A stretch of DNA of 23,867 nt from Myxococcales bacterium UBA5297 (GCA_002408385.1 DHSB01000107.1:1-23867), one strand, 5' to 3'; positions 7,826 through 16,642 are shown, numbered from the stretch's first letter. Notes: generated from the letters alone by a model not told the origin. Translations and numbers: made by a program.

Positions 7826-8302
7826 ATGGTCGATCCGAGTACCGATTCTCCGAAAAGCTCCCTCCCCTGGGCTCTCCGGCCCGCGAATCTCATCGGCCTC
7901 GTGCTGCTGGGCGGCCTGCTCTTCTCGGCTCTCCCCAGCTTCCTGCCGCAGGCGCGGCGAAGCCCTGAAATCCTCGGAACGTTTCCGGCGGGCGATCAGA
8001 AGAAGGCCGACGTGCTCACTCTCCAGGCGCTCGAGCGCTCTGGCGGCAATCTCGCGAAGGCGACCGAAGTCGTTCATTACCTGTTCTTCGACTCCCCGGA
8101 GAGCGCCGAGAGAGCCGCCGCGGCAATCCGCAACCAAGGCTTCGAAACCCGGCTCCTGTCGGGCTCGAAGCCCGGGCTCCGGGCGACGCACCACGTGGTG
8201 CCTTCGCCAGAGAGCATCGACCGCGCGCGCAGCCAGCTCGAGCAGGCGGCCAGGCCCTTTCAAGGCGAATACGACGGCTGGGAAGCGGCCGTCACGCCCT
8301 GA
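7826..8302 (+). CDS. Membrane-anchored RraB-domain protein
   Basis: This encodes 158 aa. Residues ~19-42 form one hydrophobic helix (PANLIGLVLLGGLLFSALPS) followed by RR, predicting a single anchor with the remainder cytoplasmic. Residues ~58-158 match the RraB pattern: DVLTLQALERSGGNLAKATE, then VVHYLFFDSPESAERAAAAI, GFETRLL, a PSPESIDRARSQLEQAA helix and the signature GEYDGWEAAV. In Escherichia coli RraB is a soluble inhibitor of RNase E that binds its C-terminal scaffold. Here the domain is tethered, so a different partner is possible. Start chosen at the first ATG; no strong ribosome site is seen. The gene converges on mgtC. Confidence 0.75.
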   Translation: MVDPSTDSPKSSLPWALRPANLIGLVLLGGLLFSALPSFLPQARRSPEILGTFPAGDQKKADVLTLQALERSGGNLAKATEVVHYLFFDSPESAERAAAAIRNQGFETRLLSGSKPGLRATHHVVPSPESIDRARSQLEQAARPFQGEYDGWEAAVTP

Positions 8303-8409
8303 CCTAGACGCTCGAGACCGATGACGAAGGGCCATCGCCGCCGCACGGCCGCGGGTTGGCGCAAAGCCCGGGCGCGACCGAAGCCTCGTTCCCGGAGGGC
8401 CAACAAGCC

Positions 8410-9075
8410 TCAGCCTCGGCTCACCGAAAGCTGCGAGACATCGCCCCTCTCGCGCAGCTTCTCGAGCAGCGCCTGCAGTTGGCCCTGACGCAGGAACCCC
8501 TCGAAGAGCACCGAAGTGCTCGGCCCTTCCTGCGAAGCCTCCCAGCGCACCTCCTGGATGCGTAGCTCGCGCACAAACTCGTCGATCGAGAGCAGGTCGG
8601 CCTTGGCAGGCAGCCGCGCCTTGATGCGGCTGAGCACCGGGCGTGCGAAAACGACCCGCCGCTCGAGGTGCGGAAGCCCCAGCAACACCAGCCCCCCGAG
8701 TCCGACCGTGAGCAGCGCGCCGCGATAAAAGCCGAGGCCAACCGCGGTGCCCATCGCCGCGACGATCCAGATGGAGGCGGCCGTGGTCATTCCAAAGACG
8801 CTGCCTCGGGCCTGGATGATGGCCCCCGCGCCCAGGAACCCGACCCCGGTGACCACCTGGGCGGCGATACGGGTCGGATCGACGTTCCCGCCACCGGCCC
8901 CGCCGAGCGCGGAGTAGGAGGCGAGCGTGAACAGCGTCGCCCCGAGCGCGACGAGGACGCTGATCTTCAGCCCGGCCTCCTTGCCGTACACCTCGCGCTC
9001 GATGCCGATGAGGGCTCCGAGCAGCACCGAGAGCCCGAGCCTGAGGATGCTCACCAGCCAATCCGGGCCTTCCAT
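8410..9075 (-). CDS. mgtC: MgtC/SapB family membrane protein
   Basis: This encodes 221 aa. I chose the ATG at 9075 (MEGPDWLVSILRL), with GAGGGCAAAG upstream; the frame is open further upstream but that part lacks family similarity. The first ~140 residues carry the MgtC signature in several membrane helices: LLGALIGIEREVYGKEAGLK, LVALGATLFTL, RIAAQVVTGVGFLGAGAI and GMTTAASIWIVAAMGTAVG. The last ~75 residues form a soluble domain, probably the ACT-like C-terminal domain found in longer members. MgtC proteins are linked to growth in low magnesium and, in pathogens, to F1Fo ATP synthase control; SapB-like homologues are widespread with unknown roles. It is divergent from the SLC13 gene across 94 bp, which probably contains both promoters. 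Confidence 0.88.
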   Translation of the reverse strand: MEGPDWLVSILRLGLSVLLGALIGIEREVYGKEAGLKISVLVALGATLFTLASYSALGGAGGGNVDPTRIAAQVVTGVGFLGAGAIIQARGSVFGMTTAASIWIVAAMGTAVGLGFYRGALLTVGLGGLVLLGLPHLERRVVFARPVLSRIKARLPAKADLLSIDEFVRELRIQEVRWEASQEGPSTSVLFEGFLRQGQLQALLEKLRERGDVSQLSVSRG

Positions 9076-9169
9076 CGCTTTGCCCTCGCGTGCGCCGCTC
9101 GGGCGGTTGGGCGCACTCTTGGGCAATCTTAGGTTTGCCTGGCGGCCCGGCATCTGGGCTGGCGCTACG

Positions 9170-10948
9170 ATGCTCGCCCTCTCGCTCATCCTCGCGGTCG
9201 CCGTGCTGCTCTTCGTCACGGGGTGGCTGCCGCTCGAGCTCACCTCGCTGCTGCTGCTGCCGGCGCTCTACTTCACGGGCCTGCTGCCCATCGAGGCGCT
9301 CTTCGCCGGCTTGTCCAACGGCGCCACGGTGACCATCGGCGCGATGTTCATCCTCTCGGCGGGCTTGTCGCGCACCGGCGCGCTCGATCCGCTCATCGGT
9401 CTCTTCAGGCGGTTCGGCAAGGGCAGCGTGCAGCGGGTCCTGGTCCTGCTCGCGCTGACCATGCCGCTGATCAGCGGCTTCATGAACAACACCCCGCTGG
9501 TGGTGATGATGGTGCCGGTGCTGCTCTCGCTCGCCCGCGAGATCGACGTCGCCCCCTCCAGGCTGATGATCCCGCTGAGCTACTTCACCATCCTCGGCGG
9601 CACGCTGACCCTCATCGGGACGAGCACCAACATCATCGTCAACGAGCTCTACCGCGACGCGGGCGGCCCGGGCTTCGGGCTCTTCGAGTTCACGCCGATG
9701 GGCCTGGTCTACTCGGCCGGCGGCATCGCCTTCATCCTGCTCGTCGGGCAGAGGCTGCTGCCGGACCGCTCGCCGCTGAGCGCCATGGTGCCGCGCGAGC
9801 GCAGCGCCGAGTTCGTCACCGAGATCGTCATCGACCAGAGCTCGCCTCTCGTGGGCCGTCCGGCCGGCGAGGTCTTCCGGCGCGGCTCCCACGTCACCCT
9901 GCTGCAGCTTGTCCGCGGCGAAGAGGTGACCTTCGGAGGCGACGCCGAAGGGCTCGCGCTCCAGGGCGAGGACCTGCTCATCATCAAGGGCACCTCGAAG
10001 CGAATCGCCGAGCTGCTCGCGCGCTGGGGCGCCTCGTTCGCCGCGGTGCTCGAGGACGACCACTACGTGCCCATCCGCAGCACCTCCCTGATGCTCGGCG
10101 AGGCGGTCATCCTGCCCGACTCGCCCTTCGTCGGGCGGGGGGTGGGCGAGCTCGCTCTCAATCGACGCTTTGGGGCCCGGGTGCTCGCGGTGCAGCGGCG
10201 CGGGCGCCACCACCGCTTCCAAGTCAGCAGGCTCGAGCTGCGTCCGGGCGACGTGCTGCTCCTGCAGGGCGACAACCAGAGCTTCGCGCGCCTTCGCGAG
10301 AGCGAAGCGGTGCTGCTCGTCGAAGGGCTCGAGCAGGTCGTGCCCCGCCGCACCCGCCGGGGACTGTCCATCCCCATCATGCTCGGGGTCATCGTCCTCG
10401 CGGGCCTCACCGAGGTGCCGATCTCGATCGTCGCCGTCACCGGCGCCCTGGCGATGGTGCTGACGCGCTGCTTGAGAATCGACGAGGCGATCCGCGCCAT
10501 CGACCTGTCGATCCTCTTCCTGCTCGTCGGCACCATCCCCCTCGGCCTGGCGATGCAGCGCACCGGTCTCGCCGAACGGATCGTCGACGCGACCCTGGCG
10601 CTGACCGGCACCGCCTCGCCCCGGCTCATCATCAGCGCCTTCTACCTGCTGACGGTGGTGCTGACGGCGCTGCTGTCCAACAGCGCGACCGCCGTGCTGC
10701 TCACGCCCATCGCCTTGAGCCTGTCGGCCGGCCTGGGCATCGACCCCAAACCCCTGCTCGTGGCGGTCGCCTTCGGCGCGAGCGCCGATTTCGCCACCCC
10801 CATCGGCTATCAGACCAACACCATCGTCTTCGGCCCCGGCGGCTACCAGTTTCGCGACTACCTGAAGATCGGCCTGCCGCTCGAGGTGATCATGTGGGCC
10901 CTTGCCTCGATCCTGATTCCGGTCTTCTGGCCCCTGCGCCCAGGCTGA
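9170..10948 (+). CDS. SLC13-family permease with two RCK_C (TrkA-C) domains
   Basis: This encodes 592 aa. The open frame extends further upstream, but that part is antisense to mgtC; the ATG at 9170 begins directly before the first membrane helix (MLALSLILAVAVLLF). The N-terminal transport half contains SGFMNNTPLVVMMVP (~residue 105) and IGTSTNIIVNE (~150). Two cytosolic RCK_C modules follow at about 214-275 (SSPLVGRPAGEVF, QGEDLLIIKG) and 310-375 (DSPFVGRGVGELAL, RPGDVLLLQGD). The second half has TALLSNSATAVLLTPIA (~503) and ATPIGYQTNTIVFGPGGY (~545). The paired NNTP/SNSAT and STN/QTNT motifs match the inverted repeat of the divalent-anion:Na+ symporter superfamily. The solute (sulfate, carboxylate or other) cannot be told from sequence. 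Confidence 0.88.
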   Translation: MLALSLILAVAVLLFVTGWLPLELTSLLLLPALYFTGLLPIEALFAGLSNGATVTIGAMFILSAGLSRTGALDPLIGLFRRFGKGSVQRVLVLLALTMPLISGFMNNTPLVVMMVPVLLSLAREIDVAPSRLMIPLSYFTILGGTLTLIGTSTNIIVNELYRDAGGPGFGLFEFTPMGLVYSAGGIAFILLVGQRLLPDRSPLSAMVPRERSAEFVTEIVIDQSSPLVGRPAGEVFRRGSHVTLLQLVRGEEVTFGGDAEGLALQGEDLLIIKGTSKRIAELLARWGASFAAVLEDDHYVPIRSTSLMLGEAVILPDSPFVGRGVGELALNRRFGARVLAVQRRGRHHRFQVSRLELRPGDVLLLQGDNQSFARLRESEAVLLVEGLEQVVPRRTRRGLSIPIMLGVIVLAGLTEVPISIVAVTGALAMVLTRCLRIDEAIRAIDLSILFLLVGTIPLGLAMQRTGLAERIVDATLALTGTASPRLIISAFYLLTVVLTALLSNSATAVLLTPIALSLSAGLGIDPKPLLVAVAFGASADFATPIGYQTNTIVFGPGGYQFRDYLKIGLPLEVIMWALASILIPVFWPLRPG

Positions 10949-11185
10949 GCAGACGCGCGCGGATTCCCCTGACCAAACAGGCACTTGCGCCCCACCCCAA
11001 GAGCGGCCTGGAGGGTCCCTAGAAGCCCCGCTGGCGCACCGAGCGAGCTTGGCCGTAAGGCAAGCCTGAAGCCCGCAAATCGCTCCGAGGGCCAGCCAGG
11101 GCCCTTCCAGGCCGATCCGGAAAGGAAAACCGGCCGTCGCAGCCGCCCGCCGAGCCCCAGAAGCAACGCCATGCCCCTTTGGGGC

Positions 11186-11662
11186 CTACGGCTCCTCCAC
11201 GTAAGGCTCGAGCCCGGTGGCGACGACGGCCTGCTTGCCATCCCATTGCGCGAGCGTCTTCGAGTCGAGCTGCCCGTCCTCGCGCTGCAGGGTGGCCGCG
11301 TCGACGCGAATCACTTCGCCGGTGACCTGTACGGCCTGCCCGACCTGCGGCAACGCGGTCGCGCCCATCTCGGGTCTGAGCAAAACCAGAAGCTGCTCGC
11401 CCGCCTCGCCCTTCAGCAGGAAGGCGCGCGGGCCCGCCGGACCGGCGAACCATCCGGTGACCACGACGGTCTGTCCCCGAAGCTCCCGGTTCTGAAGGAC
11501 GTCGGCGACGGTCACTGCCTCCCTTGCCCGCTGCTCGCCCACAAAGCCCCACCAGACGAGCCAGCCGACGCCTGCGCCCAGGGCGACCAGCAGCACGAGC
11601 CACCAGAGCCAGCCGATGCCTCCTGGCCCGCGTCGACTCCCGGCCTGGTCCACCTGGGCCAT
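11186..11662 (-). CDS. Small membrane-anchored protein with probable OB-like domain
   Basis: This encodes 158 aa. Start at ATG 11662 (MAQVDQAGSRRG). Residues ~16-41 form a Trp-rich hydrophobic segment (GIGWLWWLVLLVALGAG) followed by WLVWWGFV, a single membrane anchor. The remainder is beta-rich with an OB-fold-like pattern: VTVADVLQNRELRGQTVVVT, GWFAGPAGPRAFLLKG, LLVLLRP, VGQAVQVTGEVIRVD, and a final VVATGLEPYVEEP. It resembles small proteins of uncharacterised function with a domain for modest ligand or nucleic-acid binding, but I recognise no named family. It converges with the SLC13 gene across 237 bp that hold no other gene. Confidence 0.65.
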   Translation of the reverse strand: MAQVDQAGSRRGPGGIGWLWWLVLLVALGAGVGWLVWWGFVGEQRAREAVTVADVLQNRELRGQTVVVTGWFAGPAGPRAFLLKGEAGEQLLVLLRPEMGATALPQVGQAVQVTGEVIRVDAATLQREDGQLDSKTLAQWDGKQAVVATGLEPYVEEP

Positions 11663-12386
11663 CCGTCCGCGCCCCCATGCCCCTGCTCGAGGCCCCGAAT
11701 CAACTTGCGACCCAAGCGGACGGCTGGCCAGCCGAAGGGGGCGACCGGGGGAATGGCGACCGCGCGTCAGGCGCGCGATCAGCCAGGCGATCGGCCGCCT
11801 AGGGATCGCCGCCGCGGTGGCCAGGCGCGGAGCTTGGCGAGGACCCGGCCGAGGTTTTCGCCGAGCCGACGGGGCGTGGCCGGGCCTTCGGCGCCGTCGG
11901 AGACCTCGCCCCGGCGCGGCGCAGGCGACAAACCCGCCGAGCGCTGCTGCTGCTGCCGCCGGTCGGTGTCGCGTGCCGATCGCGAGGTCCAAGCCAGTCT
12001 CGGGCGGCTGCCTGGAACTGTGCCGGTGAGGGGGCGCGGCACCGAGGACCTACGGCGGACGCCGCCCCCCTCACCGGCACACGCCCGCTACGCCCACCAA
12101 CCATCATCCGAGCTCTCGTCCCAGCCTTGATTTGGGGCTCGCCGAATGCGGCTCCACGCCACTGTTCGAGCTCGATCGCCCTCCCCGACAGATTCCAGGG
12201 GCGATCGGGCGTGCTCGTTTTCTGGGCCGCGGCCCGCTCGCAGCGCGGCGCGGGGCCGACTATCGACTGGCGGCGGCGTCGCGTTGCTCTGCAAGCGCAC
12301 TGTCGCTCTACCCCGCAGCCGGCTCTCGCGCGCATCCTCATGGGGCGCTCCTGCGCGTGGCAGAAGCGGGCGGACGGTGTGGCGCT
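11663..12386. other. Gap of ~720 bp without a supported gene
   Basis: Open frames on both strands are Arg/Pro/Ser-rich with no conserved motifs, as expected from GC-rich noise. The gap carries the strong inverted repeat at 12020-12080. No RNA gene was recognised. Confidence 0.5.
12020..12080. repeat. 15-bp perfect inverted repeat (hairpin)
   Basis: GTGCCGGTGAGGGGG (12020-12034) is the exact inverse complement of 12066-12080, with a 31-base spacer. No T-run follows on either strand, so it is not a classical intrinsic terminator. It lies about 300 bp beyond the end of the minus-strand TPR gene. Confidence 0.7.
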
Positions 12387-14132
12387 CTACTGGGAGCACC
12401 TGCGCAGAAGCTGGAGGATGGCCGGGGCCTGCGGCGCGAGGGCTCGGGCTTCCTCCAGAAGCGGGAGCGCCTCTCTGCACCTCCCGGCTTGCACCTCTGC
12501 TCCGGCGAGGCTGCCGAGGCAGGCGACGATGTTTCGGGCGTGAACCGGATCGCCAGGCGCGAGTCGTTGCGCCTCTCGGTGCCAGCGAAGGGCCTCGGAG
12601 AGCCGGCCGGCCGCAAAGAATCGGTTGCCCACGTTGCTGCGGCAGGCGGCCCGGATGCGCGCCGGCTCGACCGAGGGCGTCTCGAGCAGCGCGCGCCAGT
12701 CCTCGGCGGCGGCATCCACCCGCGCGCAGCCGTCTTGGACCTCCAGCGCCTGCTCGGCGCGACGTGCGGCGAGGTAGGCGCCGAGCTCGCGGCGCAGACG
12801 CGCGAGCTCAGGGTCGCCGACGGATTGGACGGATGCGAGCTGGTCCCACGCGGCGCGCGGATCGCGTTGGCCTAGCTCTCGGATTTTCGCGAGCTCAGCG
12901 AGCGATGCGTTGAACTGCTCAGCTTTTGCATTATGCTCGGCGACCTCGAGATTCCGCCGAGCGCTTGCCTCTCCCCTGCCCCCGAGTGCCGCAGCCTCGC
13001 GCAGCAGCCTGGCCATCCCTTCGTGGTCGCCGAGTCTGCCGCGGCGCAAGGCGGCAGCCTGATAGGCGAACGAAGCAACTTCCCGCCGGACCTCGGGCCA
13101 CGCGGCGAAACGCTCCGGAAACTGAAGGAGCGGCTTCTCTTCGCCCTCCTCTGCGAGCGCCTGTAGGTGGCGTTGGGCAACGGCGAAGACGTTCTGGAGA
13201 AAGGCACGCTCCTGGGGCATCCCTGTCGACAGCCGTGCTGCCTCCTCGAAGAGCGCGAGCGCTTCGAGAGTCTCTCCCCTGCCGAGCTGGTACATCGCCA
13301 GCTCGCTCAGGGTCGAGGCGCGCACCTGGCGCAAGACGGAAGCGGCCTGCCGGGTCGCCAGGGGCTGAGCAAGGCGCTCGAGGGCTTGGGCGGTCGAGAG
13401 CTTGCCTCTCGCACGTGCCTGTATCGCGCGGTTCAAGTACACCGCCCCAAGCAAGGCGGGCAGGTCGACGCAGGTCCCTTCTTCGTTTGGGTACAAAACA
13501 ACCGCGCCACCGGCATGCTGCGGTCGCATCCGCGCCGTTATCTCAGCCAGCGTGGCCGGCGGCGGGTCGAAGCCACGGGGCGAGGTCGTCTCGACCGTGA
13601 CGGTGGCGTGGGAGGAGACTTCGAGCTCAGCGCGAGCGTGCGAAGGCAGCAGAACCGGATGTGCCACCAGCCCGGCGTGCTCGGCGGCGAGGAGATAGAG
13701 CACGGTCGCGGAGACGCAGTTGAAGCGGCCGCTCTCCAGGATGTCGAGCAGCGTGGTCGCTTCCGGATCGTAGGCGCGCAGAAGCGCGGGGCGTTCCCGC
13801 GAGCCTTCATGCAGAGCGCGGAGCAGGACGCGGCCGGCCTTTGCCGGTTCGCGCGGAAGGTGCTTCGCGATGACCGTGAATCGAGCGAGCAACAGCTCGC
13901 GGGCTCGAGCCAGCTCGGTAGGGTCAGTGGCGCCGCTGGCGATGAGCGCCGCGTCGAGAGAGCCGAGCTTCTGGAAGCGACGGTCCGCAGCGTCCTCCAG
14001 GAGGGCCCGTTCCAGGTCAGTGTGCTCGTGCGGCGGCCGCGCGGCCTCCGCGTACACGTGGGAGCAGGCGGACGCCGACGCGAGGAGCAGCAGCAGGGCG
14101 AATGGGAGGAAGGTCTGAGAGAGTCGTTTCAC
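12387..14132 (-). CDS. Lipoprotein with transglutaminase-like domain and TPR repeats
   Basis: This encodes 581 aa from the GTG at 14132. I prefer that start because it gives a standard lipoprotein signal (VKRLSQTFLPFALLLLLA, then SASAC); in-frame ATGs at 14213 and 14201 would add an odd hydrophilic leader. After the signal comes a segment reading SLDAALIASG, then RFNCVSATVLYLLAAEHAG, matching the Asn-Cys helix of the transglutaminase-like (SirB1/Transglut_core2) fold, with a possible partner His in LPSHARAEL. The C-terminal half is helical, with TPR-like units, best seen in SNVGNRFFAAGRLSEALRWH and in CREALPLLEEARALAPQAP near the end. Such proteins may process or scaffold envelope components. 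Whether the site is catalytic is not known. Confidence 0.75.
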   Translation of the reverse strand: MKRLSQTFLPFALLLLLASASACSHVYAEAARPPHEHTDLERALLEDAADRRFQKLGSLDAALIASGATDPTELARARELLLARFTVIAKHLPREPAKAGRVLLRALHEGSRERPALLRAYDPEATTLLDILESGRFNCVSATVLYLLAAEHAGLVAHPVLLPSHARAELEVSSHATVTVETTSPRGFDPPPATLAEITARMRPQHAGGAVVLYPNEEGTCVDLPALLGAVYLNRAIQARARGKLSTAQALERLAQPLATRQAASVLRQVRASTLSELAMYQLGRGETLEALALFEEAARLSTGMPQERAFLQNVFAVAQRHLQALAEEGEEKPLLQFPERFAAWPEVRREVASFAYQAAALRRGRLGDHEGMARLLREAAALGGRGEASARRNLEVAEHNAKAEQFNASLAELAKIRELGQRDPRAAWDQLASVQSVGDPELARLRRELGAYLAARRAEQALEVQDGCARVDAAAEDWRALLETPSVEPARIRAACRSNVGNRFFAAGRLSEALRWHREAQRLAPGDPVHARNIVACLGSLAGAEVQAGRCREALPLLEEARALAPQAPAILQLLRRCSQ

Positions 14133-14715
14133 GGGCGCCTGGAGCTCGGGCAGCCATCCCTTTTGCCGCGATGGAGGAAGGGAGGATTGAGCTTGGCTCA
14201 TCCTCGCACGCAAGGTGTTGCTTCGTCCGCTTCCGAGGGCAATCCGAGTGGTGGCGAAGAGGGTCGCCGACGAGGTCGATTCGGAAGTCCCGGATGAACT
14301 GAATGAACCAGGGTTGCGGAAGAAAGACCAACAGACGCAAGGGAGCGCCGAGGGTAAAAAAACTCCGGAAGCGATGGATTCGCTGGAGGACTTCGCGCCG
14401 GTATTCGGTCACCCGGGGACAGCGCCTCGCCGCACCTCGCCCGAGGGTAGCGCTCTTTTTAGAAGCGCTCGTTGCTGATGAGCAGCCGGGGCGCCCGAGC
14501 GAGAACGACGCGGCGGGTGAGCCGCACATCGAGGTCGCCCTCGCGCCGGGTTCGAGCCGACTTCTGGCGCGGCTGCGAACCGGTGCTATCGTTCGCGTCC
14601 TCGGACGCGCCTCCATAGTGAGCAAGGAGGCGCCTTCGACTCTCGAGCTTGGCGCGGACTGCGCCCCGCGAGCGCGGGGAGCTCCCGACGCGAAGACTTC
14701 TCTCCTCGAGCGAGC
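14133..14715. other. Gap upstream of mnmG without a supported gene
   Basis: This 583-bp interval separates the divergent TPR gene from mnmG. I looked for mnmE, which often precedes mnmG, and for rpmH, rnpA, yidC or jag remnants, and found none. Open frames on both strands are low-complexity. The promoters of both flanking genes should lie here but I could not place them confidently. Confidence 0.5.
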
Positions 14716-16587
14716 ATGGCGAAGCACTTCGACATCATCGTGATTGGCCTTGGACACGCCGGGTGCGAGGCGGCACTGGCCTGCGCGCGGATGGGGCTCC
14801 GGGTGCTGGGCGTCACCCTGCGTGCCGATCGCATCGGGCTGATGAGCTGTAACCCGGCTGTGGGCGGTCCGGGAAAGGGCCAACTCGTGCGCGAGCTCGA
14901 CGCCCTCGGTGGCGAGATGGGCAAGGTCACTGACGCGACCGGCACGCACTTCCGGCGGCTCAACGAGAGCAAGGGCCCGGCGGTCCGGGCGCGAAGGGCG
15001 TTGGTCGACCGCCAGCGCTACGCCGAGGAGATGGGGCGACGGCTGCTTTCGCAGGAGAACCTGACGGTCGTCGAGGGCGAGGCGACCACGCTGCTTGCCG
15101 AGGATCGCAGGGTGGTCGGAGCGCGGGTCGGGGGCGAGGAGTACCTTGCTCGCGCCTCGATCGTCACCGCGGGCACTTTTCTCGCCGGGCTGATGCACGT
15201 TGGCAGCCTGCGCAGGGCAGGGGGCAGGGAGGGGGACCCGGCCGCGATCGGGCTCTCGGATTCGCTTCGGTCGCTGGGGTTGGAGCTGCGGCGCTTCAAG
15301 ACGGGTACTCCCGCGCGCTTGGACGTGCAGACTATCGACTACGAGCGGACCGAGCCTCAGCCGGGCGACCCCGAGCCGCGGCCCTTTTCGTTCTCCACCC
15401 CTCGCGAGGGGTTCCCGAGGCTGCCGCAGCTCGCGTGCGCGATCACGCGCACCAACGGACAGACGCACGAGATCATCCGGCAGAACCTCGGACGCTCTCC
15501 TCTATATGGAGGGATCATCGAGGGCCTCGGCGCCCGCTACTGCCCTTCGATTGAGGACAAGGTCGTGCGCTTTGCCCACCGCGAGCGCCATCCGGTCTTT
15601 CTCGAGCGCGACGGCCTCGACACGCCGGTGGTCTACCCGGCCGGAGTCTCGACGAGCCTGCCGAGCGAGGTGCAGTTGAGCTTCCTGCGCACCATCCCGG
15701 GTCTGGAGCGTGTGGAGATGCTCCTGCCGGGCTACGCCATCGAGTACGACTACGCCCCGCCGACGCAGGTCGACAGGCGCCTGGCTGTAAAAGGTGTGGA
15801 GGGGCTGTGGCTTGCCGGGCAGGTCAACGGCACCTCGGGATACGAGGAAGCCGCGGTCCAGGGTTTCTGGGCGGGGGTGAACGCGGCGCTCTGGGTCCAG
15901 GGGCGCGCGCCGTTCGCATTGACCCGCGCGGAGGCGATGATCGCGGTGCTCGTCGACGACCTGGTCACCAAAGGCACCGAGGAGCCGTATCGCATCTTCA
16001 GCTCGCGCGCCGAACACCGGCTACTGCTTCGGGAGGACAACGCCGACAGCAGGCTCGTCGGGCACGGCGTAGAGATCGGGCTCGTCGGCTCGGAGGCGGC
16101 CGCGAGGGTGGGGGCGAAGCGTCGGGCGATTCAGGGGGAGCTTGGGCGGCTCGAGCAGGCGGTGGTCAACCCGACGGCCGAGGTGCGCGAGGGTTTCGCG
16201 GCGCGGGGGTGGACCCCGCCGCGGATGCCGGCGAGCCTGGCGGCGCTCCTGCGGCGCCCGGAGGTCTCGTGGGAAAGCCTCTCCTTCCTCGACGCCGGCC
16301 GGCAAGCGCTCGACAGGGACGCGGTCGAGCAGATTGAGACCGAGGTCCGCTACGGCGGCTATATCGAGCGGCAGGAGGACTGGGTCGCTCGCGCCAAAGG
16401 GCTCGATGAGCTCTGCATCCCCCCGGGGTTCGAGTACCGAGCCGTGCGCGGGTTTTCGCGAGAGGTCCTCGAGCGGCTCGAGCGGGTGCGGCCGGCGACG
16501 ATCGGGCAGGCGTCGCGGCTTCCGGGGATGACTCCGGCGGCTGTTGGACTGTTGGCGGTCCAGGTGCGCCGCCGGGGCTGTGGATAA
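14716..16587 (+). CDS. mnmG: tRNA uridine-5-carboxymethylaminomethyl modification enzyme MnmG
   Basis: This encodes 623 aa, the usual length. MnmG (GidA) works with MnmE to place the carboxymethylaminomethyl group on wobble U34 of tRNAs that read split codon boxes, using FAD, NADH and methylenetetrahydrofolate. The N-terminal dinucleotide-binding motif G11-L-G13-H-A-G16 is intact (IIVIGLGHAGCEAA). The family signatures SCNPAVGGPGKGQLVRE, FRRLNESKGPAVR, PQLACAITRTN, GLWLAGQVNGTSGYEEAAVQ and SSRAEHRLLLREDNADSRL are all present, as is the C-terminal helical region (LPGMTPAAVGLLAVQ). The stop codon lies within a DnaA-box sequence and rsmG follows after 63 bp. mnmE is not next door. Very sure. Confidence 0.97.
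   Translation: MAKHFDIIVIGLGHAGCEAALACARMGLRVLGVTLRADRIGLMSCNPAVGGPGKGQLVRELDALGGEMGKVTDATGTHFRRLNESKGPAVRARRALVDRQRYAEEMGRRLLSQENLTVVEGEATTLLAEDRRVVGARVGGEEYLARASIVTAGTFLAGLMHVGSLRRAGGREGDPAAIGLSDSLRSLGLELRRFKTGTPARLDVQTIDYERTEPQPGDPEPRPFSFSTPREGFPRLPQLACAITRTNGQTHEIIRQNLGRSPLYGGIIEGLGARYCPSIEDKVVRFAHRERHPVFLERDGLDTPVVYPAGVSTSLPSEVQLSFLRTIPGLERVEMLLPGYAIEYDYAPPTQVDRRLAVKGVEGLWLAGQVNGTSGYEEAAVQGFWAGVNAALWVQGRAPFALTRAEAMIAVLVDDLVTKGTEEPYRIFSSRAEHRLLLREDNADSRLVGHGVEIGLVGSEAAARVGAKRRAIQGELGRLEQAVVNPTAEVREGFAARGWTPPRMPASLAALLRRPEVSWESLSFLDAGRQALDRDAVEQIETEVRYGGYIERQEDWVARAKGLDELCIPPGFEYRAVRGFSREVLERLERVRPATIGQASRLPGMTPAAVGLLAVQVRRRGCG
16579..16587 (-). promoter_or_regulatory. DnaA box (perfect consensus) overlapping mnmG stop
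   Basis: The plus strand reads TGTGGATAA, the reverse complement of the consensus TTATCCACA. The final TAA is the mnmG stop codon. A second box-like sequence lies at 16662-16670. Confidence 0.6.
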
Positions 16588-16642
16588 GCTGTGGGCGGCT
16601 TGCCCGGCAGCGCTTAGCCGTGTCGATCCGGGCAGTTCGGGA

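Noticed and set aside
8188..8201. GCACCACGTGGTGC palindrome resembling parS
   Set aside because: The core CACGTG is there but the arms do not match the parS consensus, and it lies within the RraB coding sequence.
7706..10984. Minus-strand open frame of over 1000 codons
   Set aside because: It is Asp/Glu/Arg/Gln/His-rich with no domain and runs antisense to the RraB and SLC13 genes and through mgtC in another frame; high GC alone explains its length.
14303..14743. Plus-strand 146-codon frame overlapping the mnmG start
   Set aside because: Arg-rich without motifs, no ribosome site, and its end overlaps mnmG in another frame.
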